A stretch of 64,000 nt of DNA from positions 8,459,560 to 8,523,559 of the forward strand of contig HG738140.1 of the NCBI GenBank assembly GCA_000499405.2, read 5' to 3'. Positions within the stretch are counted from its first letter, which is position 1, and each line of letters opens with the position of its first letter. The position numbers were made by a program, and so were the translations under genes. Origin of the DNA: Onchocerca volvulus. Taxonomy: Eukaryota > Nematoda > Chromadorea > Rhabditida > Onchocercidae. This document shows positions 13,101-25,886 of this stretch, piece after piece. Below the pieces are notes generated by a model. That model made no database searches. It was not told where the DNA came from and saw only the letters and a list, made by a program, of their open reading frames with translations.

Positions 13101-13892
13101 CCGATGGATTTACAAATATTGACGGATTTACATTATCACTGCTTTCGAGAGAAGCATCTGAAATAAATTACGATATTACAGTTGCTACACGATTTATCAA
13201 TCTCTTTTGTCAAGACTATCTATATTTTGGGCAAAACGAATTTTATATTAATTTAAAAACGCAACTTTAACTTTTCTAAAATTAACAAAAATTCTAAATT
13301 TCCATCAGCTTCTCTCTTCAAAGTAACACGACGGTTTTTAACTGAATTACTTATAAAACAAATTTTTCACTTTCAAAAAATAATGTATGATTCGAAATTA
13401 CCAATGAACTCATAATCAGCAGAAAAACTCCAATAATATGGAATTAAATTCAAAAGAATTTACCAAACGAAAGTGAGAAAATGATTCGGGGTATAATAAG
13501 CTTGAAATCTGGCAATGATCTCGCTGTGTTATATGGATTCAGTAATAAATCAAAATGCTTTTTTATCAAAATCATTTTTTTTTTTTTTTAAGTTACGATT
13601 ATGAATTCCGATATTTTAGCGAACAGTAAAGAACTGAACAGCCAAAGTCAACATCTTTTGCTCTGATTAAAAATAGAAGTTCAGAAGAACTTGCATTTCA
13701 GCGAAAATGGTCATTTATTACATACTTCCCCAAACTATAAAACTTGACCTATTAATTTAATTCGTCAATCATTCAGTCAATTATATTCACTAAACTATTC
13801 CACTAACAAGAAAACAAACCTGATAAGTCCCGTTTTGGAAACAGCGAACCGAATGCATTTTCTTGCAAATCATCCTCTCCTGAACTAGTCAT
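7133..13892 (-). CDS. TMCO4: TMCO4-like DUF726 alpha/beta-hydrolase (612 aa, 15 exons)
   Basis: Exons: 13892-13820, 13157-12992, 12740-12653, 12377-12257, 11040-10961, 10863-10811, 10081-9984, 9906-9763, 9280-9171, 8846-8672, 8545-8451, 8290-8155, 8006-7880, 7639-7537, 7402-7133. All phases agree and the total is 1839 nt. The product follows human TMCO4 along most of its length: a basic KLKKIKRYIMIG segment; a Gly/Ala-rich membrane hairpin (about residues 227-275); GYKMKKRVGAIEEF; EQYVLRYESKYLVELG; a nucleophile elbow GFSLGAR with the predicted catalytic Ser near residue 426; LLGAPV; RIINGYCNSDWLL; and GHLDY. DUF726 proteins are membrane-associated putative hydrolases with no firm substrate. 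The last 75 residues are acidic and divergent. The start ATG lies 24 nt after a TTTGCAG acceptor, possibly a spliced-leader site. The intron after 8451 appears to use a GC donor. Confidence 0.92.
11139..12006. mobile_element. Fold-back (terminal inverted repeat) element in TMCO4 intron 4, non-autonomous
   Basis: An 868-bp segment whose ends are inverted copies. The outer 20 bp (11139-11158, TATAAATAAAAATGTCAATG) match the complement of 11987-12006 at 19 of 20 positions. Further in, 11252-11289 and 11908-11945 are imperfect inverted copies (about 34 of 38), including GCATTCGAATA. The left arm is about 50 bp longer than the right. No transposase frame is visible inside. The G+C-rich stretch 11083-11130 just outside may belong to the element, and a clear target-site duplication is not visible, so the exact ends are uncertain. 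It lies wholly within the intron between exons 11040-10961 and 12377-12257. Class (MITE, fold-back or Helitron-derived) cannot be decided from one copy. Confidence 0.6.
11759..11821. repeat. Purine-rich (GGAGA/GAGAGG) tract inside the fold-back element
   Basis: About 60 bp of almost pure purine on the plus strand (AAGAAGGAGAGAGAGA and onward), in the centre of the inverted-repeat element. It is degenerate rather than a perfect microsatellite. Homopurine tracts can form triplex DNA; no function is evident here. Confidence 0.6.
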
Positions 13893-14992
13893 TGTCAATA
13901 ATGACAGCTCTCTTCTCTGCAAATTATCTTAAATTTACTTAACACAAGTTCTGATGAATTGATCTTTCTCAAAAATATTAATAATTGTTAATATTCTGAT
14001 GAAAATGATCCTGACTATTTTTATTTACTATCACCAACATCAAAAAAATCCAAAATTAAAGAATTGTTCCTACCAAACGGTAAAAAAAAAAAGATAGTAT
14101 AACGAAAGAATTGAAAGTCAGACAGTTATTTTTTCATGTACTAACGAAGGAAATTTTATCTCATCAATAAAACCGATGTTACAGATAACATTATATATTC
14201 AAACTAATCACCTACTTTTAAAAGGATCGAAGATGATAACAAACTGCAAATTCCTTCATTTAATTAATTTTACTCAATTCTTCATTTCTCTTTGCATTCG
14301 ACAAAAAGCAAAAATCAAAGCATCCAGCTGAAATCAATAGAACTCATCTATCACAGTTATTTGAATTTCATATGTCAATTAAAAAAGTGTAGATAGGACC
14401 AAAAATCAAATGCTGAATAAATTGATATTGATATTAACACTCTCCATCACAGCAAGAAACATAACTTCCCTTATTGAATGAATAAATGATGTATAAAAAC
14501 TACTGTAAGTCATAATCATTATATATGACAAAAAACTATACATGAATGGAAAATACCAAAATAGTAATAACTATACTTGAAAGTACAGAAGCAACCACAA
14601 TTTTTTATTTTCACTCAAAAAACAGTTTGAAACAACCACAATCATAAACAGATCGCCAAAAAATTCTTTCAGTGAAATAATACTACATTCTTCATTTCAC
14701 TAAATGGTTTTTAAAACTTCAAAACAATAATTAGCATACTGGAGGAAAATTGAGAAAGTTGTTTTATAAATAAGACCCCTCCAAAATTAATCATGAAGGA
14801 GATATGTGAAGATAAACATATAAAATAACCTCTCCCAATTTAAAAAATATCAAAAACTTGATAGTGTGATTGACAAACCAAAGTTTCTCCAATCATATAT
14901 TCCCCACATGTTCTTATTAGCAACTGAATAATCATAGAACTGTTAAAATAACTTTAAAGATAATTTTGGTTGAAAAATCTAGAAACAACTTT
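13893..14992. other. Intergenic region between TMCO4 start and eIF3f end
   Basis: About 1.1 kb of A+T-rich DNA. A TTTGCAG acceptor at 13917-13923 (minus strand) lies 24 nt before the TMCO4 ATG and could be a trans-splice site. The rest should carry the TMCO4 promoter and the eIF3f 3' untranslated region. No other gene or RNA is visible. Confidence 0.5.
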
Positions 14993-17260
14993 TCACAGAG
15001 CCACTAAGCGTTCTTGCAATGAAAGCTGTGTTTTCGTTAAACTTGCCAAATATGAAATCATCATGTAATCCTGCAAAGAGTAAGAATTTGCACAATGAAA
15101 AATACAGCTTCACAAATAAATAACGGCTCTTAATCAAAATTGCAAAAAAAAAGATAACTTTTGGGTCTTCCACAAGAAAAGACTTACCCTTAAACTTGTT
15201 TTAACTAGTATATCCAATTTTTCCTCGGACATATGAGTTGAAGCAATACTGACAATATCCATCATACGTCGTCCGAGTGACGAATCAACGGGCAGTTCCG
15301 GTTTTTCAAGTACCTAAATGAAACAATTTATAAGTAAATTGTATTAACTGAGGAACTCAAAAAACGTATATTTTTTTTACATCGAGAAGGTAGAAATTAT
15401 CAAAGAAACAGTTCTTCTACACTTCAAAATTAGTTCAAATCTCGAAAAAGTAGAATTATCAAAAATATTATTTGAAAAATGATTAACTAATACTACTTTT
15501 TAGTACTCACGTACTCTCTCATATACATGAAGATCCCCATCATACATTTTCCATTCTCTTGTTTACAAGATAAGTAAATTTTCTTTCTAATGCATAACGA
15601 TGATAGGCTGATTCAAATAATGAAAAAACTGATGATGATAATAAAAACACTTGCTTCATTCACATATTTCAATAGCCTTTGCAACCAGGTTACCATTTCA
15701 CTTGTACTTTTCTCGATTTGTTCCAAACCGCTCTCCAGCATAACCTCACGTTGCTTGTTACTATAAGCTGTACCAACCTGCACCAAGCTTAATGCAACAC
15801 TTTCACCAGGAAAAGCATCGAATTCAACCTTTAACGGATTAAAGATAGCACAGTGCGGATCTCGGCTTCCAGGAATTCCAGCTTTAATCCTGCGAATAAA
15901 AGAAATGATTTAAAGAATGAATGCAAATTTCTTAATATCTTTAATAAATTCGTCAGGGAAATTAAGTATGTTTATAAGCCAATGGAAAAGAAATTAACCT
16001 CAAATATGCTCGCACAGGCATTCGATAATTTTCATCCGGTGAATTGAAGGTTGTGTCAACGGTAAGTAAAATCACTGGTGGTGGTTCTTTCTTGGCTGAT
16101 GATTCGCTTATTAAACGATTATAATAATCATGATACGGCAAACAATGGATTGACAAATCAGCGTTGGTGTAAAACCTGCAAAAATAAAAAACATAATTCC
16201 CTAAAAATGACGACAACCATCAAATTTATACCTAAATCACGTTCTTTTATACTAAAAGTTTTCAGTTTTCTAAACAACAAAGTGAAAATAAAGCCATTCA
16301 TTTATTTGTTCATTAAAAAGAATTTACTGGAGATCGATGCGAATTTTTCTATACCAATATGCTGGTGCTTTATTAAATACTTTTTCCATCGTAATCTTGT
16401 AACAAGCTGGCATACTACCTTAATGTGGTCGATTCCCTTCTATGTATAAACAATACTATGTTAATATGTTTCATATCGATCATTTTTACATCAAGTAATC
16501 GTTAGTCTAGTTGAAAATTGTTGAATCAATATTTTCTACATAAATGAATTACAATCATAACTAATTTATTTGGTTGATAACAAAACATCCATAAAATAGT
16601 ATTTAAGACATAAAAAACTTGTAACTTCGAGATGATATAGAAATTAAATTATTTATACCATCCAACTGGTTGTTCAGAGGGTGTTGCCCGTTTCATCATC
16701 ATTAACATTGTCTGATTAAAACCATCGTCTAATTCCGGTGTGTCTTCTTTTTGTTCTCGGAATGGTATTGCGTAACAATTTGTTACCTCAAAATATGGAA
16801 TTAGCAAATTTCTAAAATGAATTAGTAAGTTTCTAAAGTACTAACTACATATACCAGTGCAACTTACCATCTTCATATAGTATCATACAACAAAAATACT
16901 AAACAAATGAACTTCTAATAATACAACAGAACAAATAATTATTCTCACTGTTGAATTCGACGAGCACTACAGTTACTCTTAATGAATGCTCTATAATCAA
17001 GCAACAGTATATCTACGATAATAACAATCTTTCATGATCGTACTAATATTAAGTCTAAATCAATTTTTGATTTTGAATATGGCATGAAATTTATTTCAAT
17101 GAAATAACATTATTACCTGAATGGCATTTTTTTCATAGAATCCCATCAACGTGCCCAAAGCTTTGTCATTAGCACCTGGCTTGTTCGAGCGTCTTTCGAA
17201 TGCATCAACAATGGTCAGATACACAACCGGATGTACTTTAACTGTTAACGTTGAAGCCAT
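14993..17260 (-). CDS. EIF3F: Eukaryotic translation initiation factor 3 subunit F (295 aa, 6 exons)
   Basis: Exons: 17260-17117, 16786-16659, 16175-15999, 15889-15655, 15313-15188, 15070-14993. All phases agree (888 nt). The protein begins MASTLTVKVHPVVYLTIVDA, the start of the MPN domain of eIF3f, and continues with ERR...GTLMGFYE, VTNCYAIPF, VGWFYTNADLSIH, LLTVDTTF and RAYL; the second half has LGRRMMDIV and the C-terminal YLASL(A/T)KTQLSLQERL motif. eIF3f is one of the two MPN subunits of the eIF3 octamer core that organises the 43S preinitiation complex in the cytoplasm. As expected for this subunit, the JAMM metal-binding HxH is replaced (SIHCLPYHDYY), so a metal-dependent deubiquitinase is not predicted from the motif. 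Length equals that of nematode orthologues (about 294). The intron after 15655 appears to use a GC donor (GAA|GCAAGT). Confidence 0.94.
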
Positions 17261-20200
17261 AATTGTTGTTCACGCCCAGTTATCTTGAAAACCTTATTGA
17301 AGCTATGCAAATCAAAAAAATATATAATATACTATCTGCGGGAAATCAACTCGTCAGGCTCACAGGAAATCAATAACCAAATGAAAACACTTTTTGATGG
17401 CTGTTATTTTCAACGTCTTCCTAGATTATAAGGATAGCGTACAAACTCTTTATGTTCAGATAAGGTAAACTGTAAGAATAACTACGCCGAAATAAAGCAA
17501 ACACACATCATACACCTTCATCTGGGATATGACCTCTGCCCCATGACACATTGCAATTTCATGAAAATGCCTTCTATATGCCACAAAATACCTTATTGGC
17601 ACACAGCCAATGACAATTGAAGTCTCGGTCTTCAGGAAGAATGAGAACTAGGAAATGAGCGGCGGAATTGGTACTATGTTGTTTGCGTGGTATTAGTACT
17701 TTTTTCACGTACGTGAGCTCTGAATTTAATGGAATCAGATGAAAAAAGTGGGATCTGTCCCTTCTGAATGCCTTAATACTCTTCACGGCCTTTTCGTGAT
17801 AAGCAAAACAACCATTTGGGTATTCTTTATTTTAAAGGGTCAAAATCGAAAGTACATATGCATAAATCAGTTGAAGAAATCTTCAATTACTTCAGTTCAA
17901 AGCATTCATTATCCTTATCTATTTTTCTTATAAAATTATCTTCGAATATTCCACTCCAATCATTATCTTTGAGACATATTTATGGGACATGCCAATTAGG
18001 ACTATTTCATAGCTTCATTGAAAAACTTCCCTATTACGTCAAGTTGCTAAAAATTAGATGTATGCAGGCAATATACGAATGATGACATGCAATAAATGAT
18101 GACAGAATTGAAGAAATGATATTTGACAGCATGGAATCGATAAAATGCTTGTATAAATCCAGAAATGGCAGCACTCAGACAGAATCAGTATCAGCTGAAC
18201 ATGATTAAAATTGAAATTAAAACGTCTAGAATCTGCGTTAAATCGTGATACTGCTAATGCTTTCTATGTTAGCATTAGCAGTACCACGATTCACGCTTGT
18301 ATTTCACATGCGTCAATCGTGGTACTGCTAATACTTGTTATTCACGCTTGTACAGAAATAGTAATTTGTTGTATAGAAATAGTAATTATATTGTTATATT
18401 CACACTCATGTTCTATTCGCCTGAATATGACAAACGTGCAAAAGTGCATATTTTTCGTTTGAAATATTTGTGCAAATGCAATCGATATTAGAACAATAAA
18501 GTAGCTCTTTTTTGTGTTCAAAAAAGATAAGAGTGATGGAAATTTTGGTAATGAATCATAGAAGTGCCTTCTCCGAAGAGCCAGAGTGGTGCAGCAATCG
18601 TTATAGAACTATCAGAAAGTGCGAAACATTATACACGTGGAGGAAATTTTGATTCGTTCTAGTTTTGGAAGTGAAATCATACTGAAATGAAGGATGTACT
18701 TTCGACTTTGCTCTTTTGAGCAGTTCCGGGAAAGGTCTATTTATATATTGATAGTATTAAGTGCTAGAAAGAATTTAGTTCCCAAGGTTTTTTTCCGCTT
18801 GTCGTCTCAACTTTCTTTTAGCTCTTTCATTTGTTTAATTGTTTTCAAACATATTTGCGTATATGAAGCAAAAGTTAAATTATATCAAAAGGTAAATTTT
18901 AATTTAACTCTCGTAATAATCAAAAATTGTGACAATTTTTTTATGGAAAAGTTACTGGCAAAAATCTCTGCTTCACTAACATACGCTTGCTAGAACTAAT
19001 TGATGTAAGTGAACGAGTAAGTTAAAAATAAAACTTTGTCATGTGCATGGACGAACGATGTTCATTTCAGTCATTTGTTTATGAAATCATTTTGCCCAAT
19101 AAATTAAATGTCACTTCTTCAATACATAAAAGTCAAAGCATGATTTAGGTGTTAGATTTCATAAACATTGATTCGAATTAGAATTCCCGAATTCCGATAA
19201 ACAGTTTGTTACTTTTTTTTTTCATTTTTTTTTCTTGATTCGACAAATATTGCAAGTCGTTTAAATAAAAAAAAAAAGAAAATTTAGTTTCTTTTTTTGA
19301 ATTTTGAATTCTTTTTTTTACATCGTTAAGTAGTAACAATCGACATATCAAGCAAGAAACTGATTGTTTTGATGAAACCGAAATAAATAATCTGAAATGA
19401 ATTTATCGAAATTTTTAGAAGCATTTCCGGAAACAAAATTTGCAAATTCAACACTTCGAAATCTTTTTAAGAAGAACAAATGAGTGACAAAATCATAACG
19501 CATCAATTCATTTCTTTGATAACAGTTATTCTCAGTATTCGATTGCAATTAGTTCGGTTATTCAAGTTTGAACCCAACGGACGTGTATATTCGGTAGCGA
19601 ATCCGAAGAGCTCTTTACTTGTCTAATTTCAAGTTCGTCGCATTTATAGCAATATTGCCTTGATTATTTTAAAACTTCAGTTCCCAACAAGTAATCAAAT
19701 TCTAACAGATTTTTTATTGCTATCAAATTGGGATTCCAATACTGGATTTGAGAGTTTTTAAGCTTCGCTACCTATGGAAAAAGCTAATTTAGTCAAAAAT
19801 TAACTTCTATATTTTATAAATTATTTAAAATGATGTTAGCAGTTATTTCTTGCATAAAATATTTCAAAAAAAAACCGTTCTATTTAAGCTTTTTGAAATA
19901 ATTTGAACGCCACTTTCAACTGCGTTATTACCTGAGCCAAATTCTAAAATGAGAGACATAAATTTTTCTTAAACAATATAAAATACTGCTTTTTGCCATC
20001 TTTCCTATTTAAATGTTTAGACTTTTATGCCATCCGTTGCTTAAATCTGAATTAATATTTGAGTAATTTTTCGCAAATTTTGAAATAAAAGGAATTTAAT
20101 GAATTGATTTGTAATTTATTGCATAATTATAAAGTTAATCATTATACAATTTTTAAATAGAAGAACTGTTCTTGAACGGATTATCTTAGCTTTAGATCGA

Positions 20201-23200
20201 AAACGATATTTGAAATAATTCATCACATTAAATCTTCATTAAAGATTTAATTTCTCTCTTTTTTAATCAAAATGTTCGCTTTTCTTCTTATATGCCTTCA
20301 AATTTTGCAAAATTTGCAGTGAAAAAATCTCTGATAAAATAGAAATATATCTCAATTGTATTAAAAAAGTCTCTTAAAATCAAATTCTCGAAAAACTGTT
20401 GCGAATAATTGCAAGTATCTTGAAATAAAATCTTCATTTATACGCTTAAAGTTTCCGTATTTTGCCTCTATAACTCATGCTTATTACAATAATTTTAACA
20501 ATTTTTATTCAGCTAAAGTATTTATGTAATCTTCGATTTCTTAGAATCATTAATTTTCAGCTAAATTTATCACAACTATTGCGATAGCGAAGAACAAGGA
20601 GAAATGTCGTCATCGTAAGTTAGAATTTTTTCATGCTTCTGATGTTTATGATGAATTAATGAAAACGCACCTGCCTAATTTTCAAGAACCTCAAAAATAT
20701 ATTTTCGCACAAATTTTCAAAGATTTCGTGGTTGAATGATATTTCATTCTTCTCAAAAATGCCAACAAACAAAGGTCAAAGTAAGGGAAATCATGAATTC
20801 TCTCTTCTAACGAAAAAAGCAATGTCAAAAGAATCAGTGTTCAAAATCGCGAGAGTGCACAAATATGTCGGAGATTTTGTCGCAAATATTCGAATTTCAA
20901 ATACTGAAATGCCGTCTTTTTCAAAATTTATTTCGATTCTTTATATTCGAAACACTCTTTTGAGCAAACTTAAAATTCAAGTACTCATTAATTTCCAAAT
21001 TTGTTCGAAATGACGTGAAGACTGGGAATATTTATTTTTTATGCTAATTTCAATGGTGTTTAGGATGAAAAAAACGGGAGATTTAAATTAAATGTCTGAT
21101 ATTTAATTCTTAAAAAGTTAAGCAAATTTTAAATAGGAAATTACAATTTATTTAAAATATAATACTTTTTCAATCTTATAAATTTTGGCAAGAAAAGCCG
21201 CAGAGTTACTTCAGATGACAAATTTAACGATATTCAACTTTGTCCCCTGAAACTTAGTTTCATCTATTGCTTCTCTCCAGAAAATATATTGCAGAAGCGA
21301 CCGGTTTTGCCGATCGTATAACAACCGTTTTTGCACTTTCGGCAGCTCAAAAAACATTCTTCACTACTGGGGTGATATATATGATTTCAGTAATAATCAA
21401 TTCAGAGGCTGTCTTGAGCGACAAAAATCTAGGAATCCATAACTTCAATTCTTTCTGTGCTCTTCTCTTCAGATATTTCTTTTTTCGGAAAAAAAGAAAA
21501 TAAAGAATTGATTTTTGCATTTTTCTTCGCGAATAAATTAGTAGTAGGAAGTTGTTTTTTTTACTATTCCAAATGCTTTGTCCTCTTTTTTCCATTTTTT
21601 TTTTGTTTTTTTTTGAAATCTAAAACAGAAAAAATTACGATAAAATTCAATGTTTGCAAACTGCACTTTAACTTAAAAAAACTCAAAAATAAAAGTGAGT
21701 TCGAGTTATTTTTTAAATAGAAGTTTGAAAATTAGACTCAGCTTGGCTTATTACTGAGAGCAACAAATTGGAAACCGCAAAATCAAGGTCAGTTTTTTCG
21801 AGCTCATTACATTGAACTTGAGATAATTCCTCAAAATCACAATGCAACATTTAAATTTTAAATTCATAAGTTTTTAGTTAGCCTTGATATCATCACTTTG
21901 ACCCCAAAATACATGAAAAAGTCGGACTTCAGGAGATAAATTCGATTCATTATCATATAATACTTTTTACTTCTTTTTCCCCCTACCCAATAACTCTTCC
22001 ATTCTCCACATCCGCATCAGCATCCGCATCCGCGTCCGTATCGTGTTCGCAACTATCTTCTCAACTTCTTCCTTCAGATAAATAATGGAATGATCAATGA
22101 CGATTCCATCCACTTACAAATTAATATTTAATTTAATTAAATGAACTGGAAATTTGGAAATTTTGTAGAGAATTGTGCTGAAAAAGAAAAGACATCGAAT
22201 TCGGGATTCTGAATCCTCATCTTAACATCCGTCTGGCATCTATTATTTCATTTCCAAGAACAGCATTGTGTAATTCGCATGGAGAAAGTTCCTCCCACCA
22301 CACATGGATCTGTCGCTTAAAAAGCGAGAAGAGTTGACAATTCTCTAACAGTCACTTCTTTTTTCATTTTAAATTCGTTCCACTTTCCAGTTTCATTTCT
22401 TGTCAGCTTTCTTCGTTTTTAAGGAAATTGCCGTGTTTTGTTCACAAAAGGTCAAGTTTGAAGGTTAGACGTACGTGTATGTTTAGACGTATATGCGTGT
22501 GTATCTATGTGTGTACTTCCAAATAAGAAAGCATAGAAAATGATATCACTTATCACTAAATCTCATTGAAGCATCATTTCGTGATGATAAACATTGTTGA
22601 GATAGACATATTGATAAACGAATTCATGGAAGCTGGTAATAATAAAAACAAAGCTTATCAAAGAATTGTAGCTTATCAGAAGTCCAAAGTGTTTGATAAA
22701 CATCTCCATTCCCGTGGCACTTGTAATGGTTCTAAGCCAAACAAATGTAAACAATTTACTTCAAGCATGTCTTTCGATACTAATAGTTTGTGCGCTCTCA
22801 CGATTTCCACTAAAATTGAGATCGTTTTACTTTCGAAATTTGGAGAGAACAAAATGAGTTCCTGTGATCTCTGCAAGTTTGTAGATGTATAACCTTAAAA
22901 TTTTCGAAATTTTGTGATTTCAAATTGGGAAGAAAATTTTTTTTTCCTAAAATACCTGAAAATTTGGGAAAATAGAAGCAAATAAAGCTTTACTGAAAGT
23001 GAAAATGTATGAAATTTCACTGCTCTTAAATGCTGATAATCATTTGGACTAAAATCATTAATTCAGAATTGGGAATTTCGTTTCTGTTTGAATTGCCATT
23101 TAGCAAAAGGACAATTGCAACATTTTGTCCGATAAAATCAAAGATTAAATATGACATGCCACCTTAAACTGACTTTTGAACTCATAAGTCAAAGGCGAAA

Positions 23201-24160
23201 CGGGAACTTTCACCCTCGGAACCAACTAAAAAAGGAAATTTTTGATATTGATATGCGAAAAGAAATAATTTTCTCAAAAAAGTAGAAGTAAATTTAATTT
23301 TTGGAAAGAATTGGGAAAAATTGCGAAGAAATTTGGAAAGAAATTAGAAGACATGGTGTTTTTCAAATCTTCCTTTCTTTTACCCTAATTAAAAGAGCAG
23401 CAGGAATCTTATGTTCAAATATTATCAAACTTAAACAAACATTAACCTTCCTATACTTCATCGTCTCTCCATCTTCACTACAAAAAAAATTACTGTAATT
23501 TCCTGTTTTCAGTGTCTGGTTGAGGTTGAAATTAGTCATACAGTATGTTTTAAAATTAAAATCATTTTTTTTTTTTTCAGCCGCTTTTGGTTGCAATTTC
23601 TTCGACCTTTTTCTAATAGCCAAATACAGTGTAGACTGTTACTGTCATCTAATATACGAAGATAAGTTTAAATCGAATTTATTTATTTCAATTTTTCCTA
23701 TAATTTTGTGCTAAATTTCTTCAAGCAGCTTTTATTAGACGTTATTTTCACATTTATCTTACATATTTTTGGCATTTAAATATACATGATAAGCTGAAAC
23801 ACTTCGGATTTAAATCTGAATTTTTTCAAAAAATTCAACTGAAAAAAGATTTTTTCTAAATTCATTTATTTGATTTTTGACTTTACCCTATTCCTGCATA
23901 TAATAATGTTTTTTTTTTTTTTTTTTTTCATGAAGATATTTCAATATTTGCTCTCAACATTAATAAGAAATAAAAAGGTAGATAGATTTCACATCGAAAT
24001 TGAAATTGATCTATTAATTCTGTTCATATGAAATGGATGAGTTTGATATCCTTTCGTTACAATATCATTGCATGAATTATTTAATAATCTGCACCAGGTT
24101 GTTGTTACCTTCAATTCCTATCGAAAAAGTGAAAATTAGGCGACAATAATTTGTCACTTT
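17261..24160. other. Long gene-poor region
   Basis: Nearly 7 kb with no recognised protein gene. Many open frames of 60-110 codons occur on both strands (for example 17574-17786 minus, 18694-18993 plus, 20732-21013 plus, 22566-22892 plus), but they are rich in Phe, Lys, Ile and Asn, lack motifs and lack consistent splice context. A small 38-codon frame at 18536-18652 (plus) has a more protein-like composition (EEPEWCSNRYRTIRKC) but no known relative. A hexamer run (CATCCG)n lies at 22009-22035 and a hairpin at 18235-18296. The right part of 17.26-17.8 kb probably carries the eIF3f promoter. Otherwise nothing supported. Confidence 0.5.
18235..18296. repeat. Hairpin: 20-bp inverted repeat with 11-nt loop
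   Basis: Arms 18241-18260 and 18272-18291 are complementary at 19 of 20 positions, the exception being a G:T-type change. With a bulge the stem can extend to 18235 and 18296. A third copy of the arm follows at 18315-18332 (AATCGTGGTACTGCTAAT), and a short flank (TTCACGCTTGTA) is duplicated with it at 18291-18302 and 18341-18352. Two ~22-bp units containing GAAATAGTAATT follow directly (18355-18390). The sequence is directly visible; function is unknown. Confidence 0.75.
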
Positions 24161-25558
24161 CCGCATTTCTATCGTCAGCGACATGTCCCATCATGAGCGA
24201 TATCGACGGTACTTGCGACCTTTCATCTTGCGTCTCATCTCATTTCGTCTTTCGTTTTCAACAATCAAATTTCTTCAACAAAATTCTTTGTTAATTATTA
24301 CGTGATCGCACGTTTTACCACTTTCATTTTTATTCTTGTAGTATGGAATCTTGGAAATGTATTCGATGGTAAAAGTGATTTAATATCACAAATTCTGTTG
24401 AAAATATATTGCAACTTCTCTGAACTCTTCTGTCGTCGTTACTGATAATTTTCAACTTTTTTTATCAGATCAGTAATTAGAAATAAAGGCAGGATTTTTT
24501 TTCTCTTTTACAGTTCGATCGATTTCTTTCTGGATGATATTTCGCTGATTTGAGATGATCTACCAAATCAGCACAAATTCTCTATCTTCAAGTTCATAGT
24601 TATTGCTGAATACTCTCACATTAATATGCACATATTTCCTTGGAAGGACCGGTTATTGGTATCCCTCGATGATCCTGGGCTCTACCGGGAATTATTCCGA
24701 GATAGTTGTCATAAGATTCCGTTGACAAAGTGACTTTGAAAGAGTCATTTTTTTCATCGTTCTATTTTTTTTTTGGTTATTTCTCATCTGAAACAAAACG
24801 GTACCATATGACGAAGTTTAATGAAGGTATTTCGATTTCCCAGCACTGTTCCTATCGACAATTGCTTTAATACGAATTTTTTTTGGAAATTAAGCGTTGA
24901 TATGCAAAGTTTTTCCGGAATGATTGGTGAGATTTCTAGGACTGATATCTTTGATATCCGGAATCCGGCAGGATAAGAATGATAAGAATATTTCCTTTTC
25001 TAAACAGAGTGCAATTTCTAAGACAGTTGGTATTCAACAGGTTAGTCTATGCGTTAGGACAAATATGTTTTCCAACATGCACCAGCTTTCTGAAGGTCCT
25101 TCAGAAGGACCTATTACAACGGTGGGAAGAATTACTGGAAAGAATCGAGAGCGAAACGAATATCTTCAGAAGTCACACAGAATTTGTTTTTTAATTACGT
25201 AAAAGGAATATATTTGCTTCCTTCTAACTTCTATTGCAAGTTTACCTCGTTGAAAATATAGAAACTTGCCATTGCAGATTCCTACTTATCTTCGTAAGAA
25301 TAACGACTTCAATTTCGATTTTGATTTCGATTTCTATTTTCTCTTTCAAACATCCAGTATTCTCATTTAATACACATACACATGTAATCTTGAATTGATT
25401 TTAATGTTCTTTTTTTCCCTGATATTTGACAAGGTACATCCATTATTTATCACAATTTTTCTACACATCTGCCACATCCAGGTTTATTTTTTCTTGCATG
25501 ATTATTTCATTATTATTGAAAGATTCTCTTTTTATTGATTCCGATAATGATTCATGAA

Positions 25559-25604
25559 AGATAGAGGGAGAGGGAGAGAGAGAGAGAGAGGGAGAGAGAG
25601 AGAA
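25559..25604. repeat. (GA)n microsatellite
   Basis: Imperfect GAGAGA run interrupted by a few GG steps (AGGGAGAGAGAGAGAGAGAG). It sits just before the open frame at 25605 and accounts for the Arg/Glu-repeat N-terminus of the longer frame starting at 25554, which is therefore not a credible start. Confidence 0.85.
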
Positions 25605-25886
25605 ATGCAATTTATTCGATATTTTATTGCTGGCATATGTATGCTGCATGTACTCAGCGTGCGATTAGGTTGGATGATGAGAGGGAGGGTCAGGAGAGAC
25701 GCGGATAGCAGCGAGCTCCACTCATGGGCCACGTTATATCAGCTTCTTTCTGAAGGTTTAGGAATTCTCGCTTGCTTCTCCTCATTCTCCATCAACTTTT
25801 CGATCGTTCCCGACAAATCCCTTCAAATGTGTCAATATTCACGATGCTTGTTGACTCATTCTCGTTTCTCCACTTCCAACTCATAA
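25605..25886 (+). CDS. Possible small secreted protein or first exon, unidentified
   Basis: From the ATG at 25605 the frame reads MQFIRYFIAGICMLHVLSV, a good signal-peptide shape, followed by RGRVRRDADSSELHSWATLYQ, which contains a dibasic RR, as in nematode peptide-hormone precursors. A GAAG|GTTTAG step at 25752-25761 could be a splice donor, after which the remaining frame looks random. I find no RFGKR-like amidation motif downstream and no family match. It could equally be a chance frame in a G+C-rich promoter region. Low confidence; listed because the N-terminus is unusually signal-like. Confidence 0.25.
   Translation: MQFIRYFIAGICMLHVLSVRLGWMMRGRVRRDADSSELHSWATLYQLLSEGLGILACFSSFSINFSIVPDKSLQMCQYSRCLLTHSRFSTSNS

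Noticed and set aside
22009..22035. (CATCCG)n run read as a coding repeat
   Set aside because: Short degenerate hexamer run; frames on both strands end quickly and lack context.
25554..25604. Arg/Glu-repeat N-terminus of a plus-strand frame
   Set aside because: Produced by the (GA)n microsatellite; the nearer ATG at 25605 is the only reasonable start.
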